Shown piece by piece: positions 40,967 to 49,659 of a stretch of DNA of 64,000 nucleotides. The notes under the pieces were generated by a model, which was given only the letters and a program-made list of their open reading frames with translations, made no database searches and was not told the DNA's origin. Numbering within the stretch: position 1 is the stretch's first letter; each line of letters opens with the position of its first letter. A program made the translations under genes and the position numbers. Origin of the DNA: Clostridia bacterium (GTDB taxonomy: Bacteria > Bacillota > Clostridia > Oscillospirales > Acutalibacteraceae); contig JAFYVE010000037.1 in assembly GCA_017549285.1 (NCBI GenBank), positions 1-64,000 on the forward strand, written 5' to 3'.

Positions 40967-42226
40967 TTATATTCCTATAATTTCTCTGATTTCTTTTGCA
41001 TCAACATCATTCAGACTGCAATTCCGGGAAACGGAGATGTATGCCGCAACACCTGCAGCTTCACCGATTCCTATGCAGATAGGCATTACCCTGAAATTCG
41101 AATGTGCCATATGTGTGCCTGAAATATTTCTTCCGCAAAGCAGAAGATTTTCTTTGATTTCAGGAAGAAGACAGCCATAAGGAATTGTATATCCTTTCTC
41201 CTGCTTAAAATGTTTCTGCACTCCTGTTTTGTCAAGCCCTGCTCCGGTAATATTATGCACATCGAAATTGAAGTAAGCATCTTTTACAACATAATCGTCA
41301 AAGACTTTCGCTTCGAGAATATCCTGCTCATTCAGGGTGTATTTACCTTTAAAATGTCTTGTTTCACGAATGCCCATAAGAGATGCGGAGCTGATAACAT
41401 AACAATTTTCGTAACCGGGAACAAATTCACGCAGATATTTAACTATATCATCCATCTGTCTGCGGCAGGTAAGAGTGGCACGTGTCAGGTCATCTGCATT
41501 TGTGCCGTCAATATCAATTGCATTTGTCATATTGCATGTAACAACATCGGGAAGTGTTGATTCATAAGTGAGAATATGCCCCGCAGGATAAGGGATGTGT
41601 TCTTTTGCGAGAGCCTGAAGTTCACCCTTTGGTGTTTCATAGGTCGATTCAAATGAACCTAAAAATACTGCACGGTCATAGTCAACACCGCCGACTTTGA
41701 ACATAAGTGTTGCAGGTTGCATTTTGTTATCATTTTCTCTGCCGAGAACAAATTCTGCTCCTGCTCTTGCGGCAATATCCCCGTCACCCGTAGCGTCAAT
41801 AGTGATTTTTGCATAAATATCTGTTTTGCCCGATTTGTTGATAACGGTTACACCGAGAATTTTATCACCATCGCAGATTGCATCCTCAGCAAAAGTATAA
41901 AGCATAACTTTGCAACCAACCTCACAAAGCATTTCGAGATAGAGTGTTTTCAGCTTTTCAGGGTCTATAAGGTTAGTGATTTGGTTTCTGAATTCACCTT
42001 CGTTATTCTCGGCTGTTCTTCTGAGAATTTCATAATACAAAGGACTTCCACAACTGCCTGTCCAATGGCTCATAAGTCCCGATGTTGAAATTCCGCCCAC
42101 ATCTCCGCATTGTTCAACAAGAACAACATCAGCACCGTTTTTCGCAGCAGTATATGCCGCCGAAAATCCCGAAGGACCGCTTCCGAGAACAAGAACATCG
42201 GTATGTATTTCAAACTTTTCAATCAT
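40967..42226 (-). CDS. FAD-dependent oxidoreductase
   Basis: 419 aa from the ATG at 42226 (TTGGGGTG upstream). The FAD motif VLVLGSGPSGFSAAYTAAKNGADVVLVEQ is near the start. TIDATGDGDIAARAGAEF and GRNISGTHMAHSNFRVMPICIGIGEAAGVAAY complete the FAD-oxidoreductase family pattern. The substrate is unknown; related proteins in sugar loci oxidise sugar or sugar-derived alcohols. It shares promoter design with the GH78 gene and lies beside glycosidases, so it probably helps in the same catabolic set. A decayed phosphoesterase follows it. Confidence 0.8.
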   Translation of the reverse strand: MIEKFEIHTDVLVLGSGPSGFSAAYTAAKNGADVVLVEQCGDVGGISTSGLMSHWTGSCGSPLYYEILRRTAENNEGEFRNQITNLIDPEKLKTLYLEMLCEVGCKVMLYTFAEDAICDGDKILGVTVINKSGKTDIYAKITIDATGDGDIAARAGAEFVLGRENDNKMQPATLMFKVGGVDYDRAVFLGSFESTYETPKGELQALAKEHIPYPAGHILTYESTLPDVVTCNMTNAIDIDGTNADDLTRATLTCRRQMDDIVKYLREFVPGYENCYVISSASLMGIRETRHFKGKYTLNEQDILEAKVFDDYVVKDAYFNFDVHNITGAGLDKTGVQKHFKQEKGYTIPYGCLLPEIKENLLLCGRNISGTHMAHSNFRVMPICIGIGEAAGVAAYISVSRNCSLNDVDAKEIREIIGI

Positions 42227-42261
42227 ATGTAACACCCCAACAAATTCTATTTATCAACCTG

Positions 42262-42291
42262 ATTATACCACCTATGCAAATCTGAAAGCAA
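42262..42291 (-). promoter_or_regulatory. Promoter of the FAD oxidoreductase
   Basis: Minus strand TTGCTT (42291-42286), 18 bp ending TGG, TATAAT (42267-42262); a near copy of the GH78 promoter. Confidence 0.7.
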
Positions 42292-42326
42292 CAGTGAAAA
42301 TGCTGCTGCTTTTTGATTATTATATA

Positions 42327-42355
42327 TTGAAATTGAAATTCTCACTTGGTATAAT
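42327..42355 (+). promoter_or_regulatory. Promoter of the GH39-like gene
   Basis: TTGAAA (42327-42332), 17 bp ending TTGG, TATAAT (42350-42355), divergent from the FAD promoter. Confidence 0.65.
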
Positions 42356-42389
42356 GTGTATATAATAAAGAAAGGGTCCGGTGAAAGTT

Positions 42390-43988
42390 ATGACACAGTT
42401 CATATCCTTTTTTATGGCAATAATTTTTGCAATAGAAATGTTTTTTATGGGATTATTTCCTTCAGATGCGATTGTGTTCACTCAGACGGATGAAACAGCT
42501 TCATTTTATGTTGACGGTGAAAGCGAAAACGGTCTTCTTCGTTACGGTGTTGTCGGTGACGGCAACCTTTTTGAGCCGGGAGAAGATATCAATATTATAA
42601 TTGAATGCCGTGACAAAAATCTTGACGGCAAACGGGCAAAGGTAAGTTTAAAATCCGAACAGGCTGATATCAAAAAACGCGGATACATTGTTTTTGATTC
42701 TGAAAATCCCTGTAAGACATTCACTTTTTCTTCTGAGATAAACGGCATTTATACCGTAAGTATTGACCTTACCGACAGAACAAATTACAGCTTTAATATA
42801 GGTATTCTTCCCCGTAATGAGCAGGCTGATGATGACTTCTGGTACGGTATTCAGCCCTATATAACAAGAGCATATTGCTGGGGTGAAGGTTTTCAGGTTC
42901 CCGCTTATAATGCAGAAGATTCCGTAAACAGGATTCTTGACACAGCTGATTATCTCGGTGTGAATCTTGTCCGTGAAGACAGTGTCGGCTGGGGTGCAAT
43001 GCAGAGTGAAGCTTTCGGTGCTGTTGATTTTACAGTTCAGGATTTGCTTGTGAATAAAGTCAATGAACACGGTATGAAATACAACTGGATTCTCGGATTC
43101 AATGCAGGTGAATGGTCTGTTGCCGACAAATATAAAGACAGTTATGACGAAGCAATCGGCTGGACATATCCTCCGAACGAAGAAATATGGCTTGATTTTG
43201 CTGCAAAATTAGCAGAACATTATTCCGATAACACCGATATCTTATGGGAGATATGGAACGAGCCGAACTGGGATTTCTTCAAAGGCACTCCAGAAGAATA
43301 TTTCTCATTACTCGAAAAAACTGCAACCGTGCTTAAAAATCAGAATCCTGATTTTTATGTGTATTCGGGCGGTCTTGCAGTAGCTCAGAAAGAATCAAAT
43401 CTTCCGTTTTATCAGAAATCTGCAGAGCTTATAAATAAAAATCTGCTTAACAACTTCGGTTATCATAACCACGACGGACTTGACAATTACTATGATTATA
43501 TGAACGCAATGCTCGGACTTAAGAACAATGCAGGACTTACAGTCGGTGGTATCAACAGCGAAAGCGGTGTCGGCGGTACAGATGCTGCAACAATCGCCTG
43601 CAAAGCATTATATACCCGTTCAACAGGTGCAGAAGGCTTTGTTTCTTTCTCGTTCAGAAAAACAGTAACACCTGAAAACGATGTTAATAATTTTGCATTC
43701 TTCAATGAATATCTTCAGCCCTATGATGCTGCAATCACTTATGCAACAGTTATCCGTTTCCTGGGTAATGCTGAATTCAAAGGTAATATTTCCAATGAAA
43801 GAAACCTTATCATTGATGAATATTCAAAAGACGGAAAAACCATAAAAGTTTATTACAGCCTCGGTGATACAACAAAAATTTCCGCACCTGACGGAAGCTA
43901 TATAGCTTACGATATGTACGGAAATGAAATAAAAACCGAAAAAACCATAAAAGTAACAAACGAACCGATTTACATTATATATAATTGA
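42390..43988 (+). CDS. Secreted GH39-like (clan GH-A) glycosidase
   Basis: 532 aa from the ATG at 42390 (GGTGA five bases before); a GTG nine bases earlier is the alternative. After a hydrophobic signal or anchor and a beta-sandwich come the TIM-barrel elements. WEIWNEPNW supplies the acid/base Glu291, and INSESGVGG has Glu391 as the candidate nucleophile, the usual clan A arrangement. LGVNLVREDSVGWGAMQ marks an early strand. The family could be GH39 or a near relative (beta-xylosidase, iduronidase, others). Substrate cannot be told from sequence alone. Confidence 0.65.
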   Translation: MTQFISFFMAIIFAIEMFFMGLFPSDAIVFTQTDETASFYVDGESENGLLRYGVVGDGNLFEPGEDINIIIECRDKNLDGKRAKVSLKSEQADIKKRGYIVFDSENPCKTFTFSSEINGIYTVSIDLTDRTNYSFNIGILPRNEQADDDFWYGIQPYITRAYCWGEGFQVPAYNAEDSVNRILDTADYLGVNLVREDSVGWGAMQSEAFGAVDFTVQDLLVNKVNEHGMKYNWILGFNAGEWSVADKYKDSYDEAIGWTYPPNEEIWLDFAAKLAEHYSDNTDILWEIWNEPNWDFFKGTPEEYFSLLEKTATVLKNQNPDFYVYSGGLAVAQKESNLPFYQKSAELINKNLLNNFGYHNHDGLDNYYDYMNAMLGLKNNAGLTVGGINSESGVGGTDAATIACKALYTRSTGAEGFVSFSFRKTVTPENDVNNFAFFNEYLQPYDAAITYATVIRFLGNAEFKGNISNERNLIIDEYSKDGKTIKVYYSLGDTTKISAPDGSYIAYDMYGNEIKTEKTIKVTNEPIYIIYN

Positions 43989-44000
43989 TTTATAAAATTA

Positions 44001-44030
44001 CAAGGCATCTTCAGTTGCGGAGATGCCTTG
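44001..44030. terminator. Bidirectional terminator
   Basis: CAAGGCATCT pairs with AGATGCCTTG around TCAGTTGCGG, followed by TTTCTTTATT. Confidence 0.8.
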
Positions 44031-44035
44031 TTTCT

Positions 44036-45202
44036 TTATTTATTAAACTGAGTGTGTCTGTAGCTTTTAAGTTTCAGAGAACCGTCTTTTGCAATATCGG
44101 TTGTGTTGACACCGTAATGCCAGGTGCTTTCATCCGAATCCATAATTGCGCTGTCATATAACCTGTAACAGTTATAACCGCCTGTCTGATTATAAACAAG
44201 ATAAATCCCGTCATATTCAACGCAGAAATCGTTGCAATGGTCGTGACCGCAGAATATAGCCTCGGTACCGTTTCGTTTCATCGCATCAAACAGACCTGAA
44301 TTGAACCACGAACCACCCATCGGCTCACGCATTTCACCATAAATAAGTTTTACATTTTCATTCGGTGTGAATGTGCCGTCCTCATTCTGTATAAACAAAT
44401 TACGGTATTCAGGCACGGGGATATGCAGATAAATTAAAGATTTCAGTTCTTCACCGTATTGTTTTTTGAGTTCTGCGATTTCTTTTTCATACCATCTTAT
44501 CTGTGATGGTTTTATATAGTCTGCACCCTTTAAATCGGCAGGTACACCGTCATTTGTGCGGTGAGGCTCCTGAAGATATCTGCCTGAATCAAAAAATACC
44601 AATGTTTTTCTTATTGTGTTTTCATCACTCATAATATTTACGGTAAAGTTGCCGTAACCGTAAAGTGACTTGTCACCGAATTTACAAAGGCAATAAGGTG
44701 AATCAATAAAGCTCTTATAAAGCTGATACTTGAATGAGCCTTTTTCTTCTCTTGCTTCGTGATTTCCGAAAACATAGGTCCAGTAAACACCGATATTCTC
44801 CATCATTTTTGCAAACTGGATTGCATCAATCTGCTGAAATTTTGAAAGAATGCAGTCGCCTGTAAGCACAACAAGGTCAGGCTTCAGATCTGCAATTCTG
44901 TCTGCAAGATGCTGAAGTGTTCTGTTATTGAGTTCATAATCTTCATCAATATGTAAGTCGGTGGTGCAGAGAATTCTGAAATCATCATCGGAAAAGCTTC
45001 CGTCAGGATTCATTTTTGCAATATATGTTGAATTTTCGGTTGATTTAAGAATTTTAACACTTGTACCGACATGCTGAGTCCTGACAGCCGATAAAAATCT
45101 GTTTTTGCAGAGCTTACCGTCTGTTAAATCATAAATCGGTTTTTCAAGAGCAATAATTCCCTTCATTGCATTCTGTAATATAAAACATTTTAATCCGTAC
45201 AT
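44036..45202 (-). CDS. Calcineurin-type metallophosphoesterase
   Basis: 388 aa. Metal-site motifs in order are TTDLHID, LVVLTGDCI, YVFGNHEARE, LIYLHIPVPEY and IFCGHDHCND, the full calcineurin-like set. No signal peptide. It follows GH95 by 17 bp and is presumably co-transcribed with it, so it may remove phosphate from a glycan or sugar released in that pathway. GAGGT precedes the start. A degraded relative lies at 40780-40925. Confidence 0.85.
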   Translation of the reverse strand: MYGLKCFILQNAMKGIIALEKPIYDLTDGKLCKNRFLSAVRTQHVGTSVKILKSTENSTYIAKMNPDGSFSDDDFRILCTTDLHIDEDYELNNRTLQHLADRIADLKPDLVVLTGDCILSKFQQIDAIQFAKMMENIGVYWTYVFGNHEAREEKGSFKYQLYKSFIDSPYCLCKFGDKSLYGYGNFTVNIMSDENTIRKTLVFFDSGRYLQEPHRTNDGVPADLKGADYIKPSQIRWYEKEIAELKKQYGEELKSLIYLHIPVPEYRNLFIQNEDGTFTPNENVKLIYGEMREPMGGSWFNSGLFDAMKRNGTEAIFCGHDHCNDFCVEYDGIYLVYNQTGGYNCYRLYDSAIMDSDESTWHYGVNTTDIAKDGSLKLKSYRHTQFNK

Positions 45203-45219
45203 AGTTTTACCTCATAAAA

Positions 45220-47553
45220 TTACAGGTTATAAAGTTCTATTGTTTCTCCTGCAGAAAGTTCTGCTAACAGGCAGTTGTCTTCAATAGTATATGGCTTGTT
45301 TGCTTTTAGCTTTGCTGTTTTTTTATTTAATTTAATTCTTAATGTACAGTCGTTTTCTGCAGTAACCACAGCTTTTTTAAGAATTGAATTTTCCCAGAAA
45401 ATATCAAAGGTCAGATTTCCTCTTGCTCTGATACCTTTAACCGAACCCTTGTTCCAGTCATCCGGTAAAGCAGGTAAAAGCTCCGAAATTCTGTTATCAG
45501 GGGAACCGAGATGGCTTTGAAGAAGCATTTCTGTGATAGCTGCAACACCACCGAAGTTTCCGTCAATCTGGAACGGAGGATGAATGTCAAAAAGGTTGTT
45601 TGCCGTGCATTTTTCAAGCAGATATTTAAGGTGTTTGTATGCATTTTCACCATCTTTAAGTCGGGTATAGAAACAAATTGTCCAGGCTCTTGACCAACCT
45701 GTTGAACCGCCGCCGTTTTCAATCCGTCGGGCAATAGTTCTTTTTGCAGCTTCGTATATTTCGGGGTCACTTTCGTTAATCTGGTCACCGGGAAAAAGTC
45801 CGAAAAGGTGAGAAATATGTCGGTGTCCGGGGTCGGTTTCCTCATAGTCCTTGATCCATTCGCGGATTGTTCCGTAACGCTCACTTATTTCAACAGGAGG
45901 AAGCTTTTCTAAAACATTAAGAAGAGTATCAGAAAATTCAGCATCTTTATTGAGAATACTGCAGGCGTGAACAGTACGGGTGAAGAGCGCATAAATAATC
46001 TGGAAATCTATTGTTGCGCCCTCGGTAAACATACTTTCCTGCTTTTTGCCGTCAGCGTCAATATAATAAAATTCATTTTCGGGAGAATTTGAGGGGGAAG
46101 TAATAAACTGCCCTTTGTCATTCTCTGTTAAATAGTCCTGAACGAACTCGCACGAGCCTTTTAAAATCGGATAAATCTCTTCGAGATATTCGATACTGTC
46201 AGTGTATTCATAATGCTCCCAGAGGTTAAGGCAAAGCCAGGGTCCTGCCATTGGGAAAAATCCGCAGTCAACGCTGTCGTGAACTCCTGTTCTTCCGAAT
46301 GCGTCGGTAGTGTGGTTAATAACCCAACCTCTTGCACCAAAAAGTTTCTTTGCAGTTTCAGAACCGAAAGAAGAAACCTTTTTCATAAAATGGATGAAAG
46401 GCGCAGAAGTTCCCGAGAGATTTGCACTTTCACTGGGCCAGTAATTCATCTGAAGATTTATGTTGGTGTGAAAATCGCTGCCCCATGGAGGATTGAAGTC
46501 GTGGCACCAGATACCCTGAAGGTTTGCGGGAAGTCGGGCATTTTTGCCTGAGCTTTCAATTAAAAGATATCTGCCGAAATTATAGTAAAGAGCGAACAAA
46601 TCAGGGTCATATTCATCCCATCTGAGTTCTTTAAGTCTTTGATTAGTGGTAAGCTCGCTTATTTCTGTTTTTTCTAATTCAAGTTCCACATTGTTGAACC
46701 ATTTTTTATGGGTCAGAATGTGAGTCTCTTTGACATTTTCGTAATCTTCATTTATGAGATTTTCAATTGTTTCATTTAACTTAGCTTTGAAATCAATGGT
46801 CTCGTCAATATCATATTTGTCAACATTGTAATTTGTTTCGAAAGCGGCATAAACAATAACATAAGTCGCATCAGTAACAGTTATTGTGCTGTGGTCAGTT
46901 GTCAGTTCACCATCTGTTTTAATGCGAAGCTTTGCTCCGAACGACATGCCTTCACCGCCCTCACCATAGTAGTGATGGGTGCTGTATGTGATTCTGCCGT
47001 TCATAATAATTGTGTCCTGATTTAAACAGGAACTGTATGCATCCTGTTTTCTTTTAATGCTGACATTACAGGAAAAAGGTTTTCCGTCAGTTTCGACTTT
47101 ATAAACAAATCCGTCAAAGTCTTCGCTGATAAAGCATTCGCTTTTAAAGTTTATTTTACTTTTTGTCCAGAAAATACGGGTGATAGCTTCGCTTAATTCC
47201 AATTCCTTTCGATAGTTTGTGTAAGGAGACTTATCAAAGAAATCAATAAAAATCTCACCGAAGCTTTCATAGGAACGGACAACGGGAGGGTCTGATAAAA
47301 AAGTTTTGCGGGCAAGCTGAGCCGCCTCTTTTAGTTTTTCTTCTCTGACAAGGTAACGGATTTCCTTGAGGGCTTCAGGTGAAGCGTGGTATTTTTCCTG
47401 AATCTGCCTGCCGCTCCAGAGGGATTCTTCATTTATTTCAATCTGTTCACAATGAGGATTACCATATTGCATTGCACCGATTCTGCCGTTACCTAAAGGC
47501 AATGCCCACATCCAATCATTTATGAATTCATCATACCATAATTTTGTTGACAT
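45220..47553 (-). CDS. Alpha-L-fucosidase-like glycosidase (GH95)
   Basis: 777 aa from the ATG at 47553 (AGGTTG before it); the frame reaches 12 codons further without a site. GH95 motifs are visible: INEESLWSGRQ at the N-terminus, SPSNSPENEFY, HRHISHLFGLFPGDQI, GGGSTGWSRAWTICFYTRL and QIDGNFGGVAAITEMLLQSH. GH95 mainly hydrolyses alpha-1,2-linked L-fucose of mucins and human milk oligosaccharides; some members act on L-galactose. No signal peptide, so an intracellular step is implied. Promoter at 47674-47703. Confidence 0.88.
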   Translation of the reverse strand: MSTKLWYDEFINDWMWALPLGNGRIGAMQYGNPHCEQIEINEESLWSGRQIQEKYHASPEALKEIRYLVREEKLKEAAQLARKTFLSDPPVVRSYESFGEIFIDFFDKSPYTNYRKELELSEAITRIFWTKSKINFKSECFISEDFDGFVYKVETDGKPFSCNVSIKRKQDAYSSCLNQDTIIMNGRITYSTHHYYGEGGEGMSFGAKLRIKTDGELTTDHSTITVTDATYVIVYAAFETNYNVDKYDIDETIDFKAKLNETIENLINEDYENVKETHILTHKKWFNNVELELEKTEISELTTNQRLKELRWDEYDPDLFALYYNFGRYLLIESSGKNARLPANLQGIWCHDFNPPWGSDFHTNINLQMNYWPSESANLSGTSAPFIHFMKKVSSFGSETAKKLFGARGWVINHTTDAFGRTGVHDSVDCGFFPMAGPWLCLNLWEHYEYTDSIEYLEEIYPILKGSCEFVQDYLTENDKGQFITSPSNSPENEFYYIDADGKKQESMFTEGATIDFQIIYALFTRTVHACSILNKDAEFSDTLLNVLEKLPPVEISERYGTIREWIKDYEETDPGHRHISHLFGLFPGDQINESDPEIYEAAKRTIARRIENGGGSTGWSRAWTICFYTRLKDGENAYKHLKYLLEKCTANNLFDIHPPFQIDGNFGGVAAITEMLLQSHLGSPDNRISELLPALPDDWNKGSVKGIRARGNLTFDIFWENSILKKAVVTAENDCTLRIKLNKKTAKLKANKPYTIEDNCLLAELSAGETIELYNL

Positions 47554-47673
47554 GTTTTCACAACCTACAAGAAAGTTTTTATATATCATACCATTTAAAT
47601 AAAGGCATTTGCAATATTATTGTAAATAAATTAATTAAAAACACAGAATGACAAATTGGAATTTGCTGAATTG

Positions 47674-47703
47674 ATTATAGCACACTCACATGATAAATTT
47701 CAA
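47674..47703 (-). promoter_or_regulatory. Promoter of the GH95 gene
   Basis: Minus strand TTGAAA (47703-47698), 18 bp ending TGC, TATAAT (47679-47674). ATGTGAGTG inside the spacer also occurs in the GH78 promoter spacer. The rest of the 318-bp gap 47554-47871 holds only the leader of the spoVT-like fragment. Confidence 0.65.
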
Positions 47704-47871
47704 TCTGACGGCAAATAAAAAACTGTCCTCAGAGAGAGCAGTTATATTGTTCATCTTTCCGACTTTGCCGTCAGCACTGCTATAATAATCAAAAAGTAAA
47801 TTCGTGCAGTATAAATTCCCTTGATTCACAGATACTAAGAAAGCGATTTGTAAATAAAGGAGAGTTTTTAT

Positions 47872-48048
47872 ATGAAAGCGACAGGAATTGTCAGAAGAAT
47901 CGACGACCTCGGAAGGGTAGTCATTCCGAAAGAAATCAGAAGAACAATGAGAATTCGTGAGGGTGACCCGTTACATACATCATTGACACCAATCGACAGT
48001 TTTTGCTTTGCAATACATAGTGTAGCACAACGTGCAACGAAACAATAA
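47872..48048 (+). pseudogene. Truncated 5' end of a spoVT-like gene
   Basis: An intact ribosome site (GGAGAG) and ATG lead to 34 codons that match the start of SpoVT at 48933 residue for residue (MKATGIVRRIDDLGRVVIPK...REGDPL). The frame then leaves homology and runs 24 unrelated codons to a stop. In those 102 bases the two copies differ at 9 sites, all synonymous. The 34 residues stop short of a complete AbrB fold, so a working protein is unlikely. The sequence after GAGGGTGACCCGTTA is different. Confidence 0.8.
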
Positions 48049-48055
48049 AATACTA

Positions 48056-48084
48056 TTGCAAATACCCGCGTGATGTATTATAAT
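48056..48084 (+). promoter_or_regulatory. Promoter of the unknown inserted gene
   Basis: TTGCAA (48056-48061), 17 bp, TATAAT (48079-48084). Confidence 0.7.
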
Positions 48085-48162
48085 TAATTATGGAGAAAAA
48101 CTCAGTGCCTCCACTAAATTACATATTGACCATAACAATAAATGAGTAAAGGAGTGTTTGTT

Positions 48163-48705
48163 ATGTATTCAGCAGATTGTTTTGTTTCTATGAGTGGAAA
48201 CAGGGATTCCTTGATTAAAGCAATAGAGGTACTAAAGAAAAAATTGACTCAATTGGAAAAAACGGCTAATAATAATTTGAGAGGGACCCAACGGTTATTT
48301 AATACATGTGCTGAAATTGGCGATACCCCTGGAATGTTGGATAAAATAATCGTTATGCTTCAGGAAGAACCTCAGAGAGACAAGCATGATACAGACTTTT
48401 CTTTCCAATACCCCTTGGATAATTATTGCTTGCTTTCGGATGAGATAGGATATGAGAATGTATTTTTTGATGTTGCAGCAATATTAAACGATGATGAACT
48501 GAATGTCGATATTGAGTGGGAAGGTCCCGGAGATAATCATAATGTTGAAATCAAGGTGTCGAAAAAAGTTATGAAAGTCTCATGTTATGATTGGGATGCT
48601 GATTGGGATGTTGATTGCGACGACGAAGATGATGCAGGGGAAACAGAAGAAACAATATATCATTTTCTAAACAATACTTGGGTTTGTGCGGATGCATCCA
48701 AATGA
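48163..48705 (+). CDS. Unknown acidic protein between two spoVT 5' ends
   Basis: 180 aa from the ATG at 48163 (AAAGGAG eight bases before); ATG 48142 is the alternative. The first part is helical (SLIKAIEVLKKKLTQLEKTANN), the middle is mixed, and the end is very acidic with CYDWDADWDVDCDDEDDAG. It has no signal peptide, membrane helix or known catalytic motif. It could be an immunity or inhibitor-like protein, going by acidity and size alone. It has its own promoter and terminator and a codon style unlike its neighbours, which suggests acquisition. Confidence 0.6.
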   Translation: MYSADCFVSMSGNRDSLIKAIEVLKKKLTQLEKTANNNLRGTQRLFNTCAEIGDTPGMLDKIIVMLQEEPQRDKHDTDFSFQYPLDNYCLLSDEIGYENVFFDVAAILNDDELNVDIEWEGPGDNHNVEIKVSKKVMKVSCYDWDADWDVDCDDEDDAGETEETIYHFLNNTWVCADASK

Positions 48706-48823
48706 GATTGCTTCTTGGATACTTTAAAACTTGAAAACAGTGTGGTTATTGTTGATTTTGTTAAGAGGAATGCAACGCAGGAAGTTAAAATAAAAAACAG
48801 ATAGAATAACTAAACTTACATAC

Positions 48824-48854
48824 AAAACTCCTCTGTTTATCGTAGAGGAGTTTT
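48824..48854 (+). terminator. Terminator after the unknown gene
   Basis: AAAACTCCTCT pairs with AGAGGAGTTTT, followed by TCTTTTTG. Confidence 0.8.
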
Positions 48855-48932
48855 TCTTTTTGTTTCGGTATAATCCCTCTAATTTTGCAGATACTAACAT
48901 CGTAATTTGCAAATCCAAAGGAGAGAATATAT

Positions 48933-49472
48933 ATGAAAGCGACAGGAATTGTCAGAAGAATTGATGACCTCGGAAGAGTCGTTATCCCTAAAGAAATCAG
49001 AAGAACAATGAGAATCCGAGAGGGTGACCCGTTAGAAATTTATACAGATGCAGACGGTGAGGTTATTTTCAAGAAGTATTCACCTATGGGTGAGCTTTCT
49101 GAGTTTACTTCACAGTATGCGGAAGTACTTCACAGGGCAACAGGTATGCCCGTAATCATCACAGACCGTGATCACGTTATTTCATGCTCGGGTCTTTCAA
49201 AAAAGGACACAATGGACCGTCATATTGCAAAAGAGCTTGAGGATATTATGGAAAACCGTTCAAGCTTTGTGGCAGGCAGTGATAAGGGTGTGCTTATGCC
49301 TGTAGAGGGACTTGACCGTAATGCCGCAATTGCGTATCCCATTGTCGGCGGCGGTGATGTGTCAGGTGCAGTTATTCTTCTTTTCAATGAAAACGGCACG
49401 GCACCTACACAGTCCGAAATCAAACTCGCTCAGGTTGCGGCATCGTTTTTAGGAAAACAGACAGAAGAATAA
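48933..49472 (+). CDS. spoVT: Stage V sporulation protein T
   Basis: 179 aa, full length. An N-terminal AbrB-type DNA-binding domain (MKATGIVRRIDDLGRVVIPKE...) and a C-terminal GAF-like domain (VLHRATGMPVIITD..., IAYPIVGGGDVSGAVILLFNENG) are present. SpoVT is a transcription regulator made in the forespore that tunes sigma-G genes and spore dormancy. Its presence indicates a spore-forming lineage. AAAGGAGAG precedes the start. A 34-codon copy of its 5' end lies 1061 bp upstream, with an unrelated gene between. Confidence 0.95.
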   Translation: MKATGIVRRIDDLGRVVIPKEIRRTMRIREGDPLEIYTDADGEVIFKKYSPMGELSEFTSQYAEVLHRATGMPVIITDRDHVISCSGLSKKDTMDRHIAKELEDIMENRSSFVAGSDKGVLMPVEGLDRNAAIAYPIVGGGDVSGAVILLFNENGTAPTQSEIKLAQVAASFLGKQTEE

Positions 49473-49474
49473 TA

Positions 49475-49507
49475 AATAATTTGTCGGTTTCATTCCGGCA
49501 AATTATT
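49475..49507. terminator. Terminator of spoVT, resembling the ends of the 6.4-kb element
   Basis: AATAATTTGTCGG pairs with CCGGCAAATTATT, followed by a T run. It has nearly the same sequence as the terminal inverted repeats of the elements at 6398 and 29932. Confidence 0.75.
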
Positions 49508-49515
49508 TTTTTTAA

Positions 49516-49544
49516 TTGACAATCTTTCTTGTGTAAAGTAAAAT
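49516..49544 (+). promoter_or_regulatory. Promoter of the GH36 operon
   Basis: TTGACA (49516-49521), 17 bp, TAAAAT (49539-49544). Confidence 0.7.
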
Positions 49545-49659
49545 ATAGGGTGACAGGAATAAAACAAACCCGTTTTTTACAGGCTGATTTTCGTCAATAC
49601 TGCGTTAAAATACTCGCAAATCCGTCAATATAACCATAAATACACAAATCGGTGATGAA

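Noticed and set aside
48724..48918. 64-codon minus-strand ORF between the unknown gene and spoVT
   Set aside because: It crosses the terminator hairpin at 48824-48854 and has no ribosome site.
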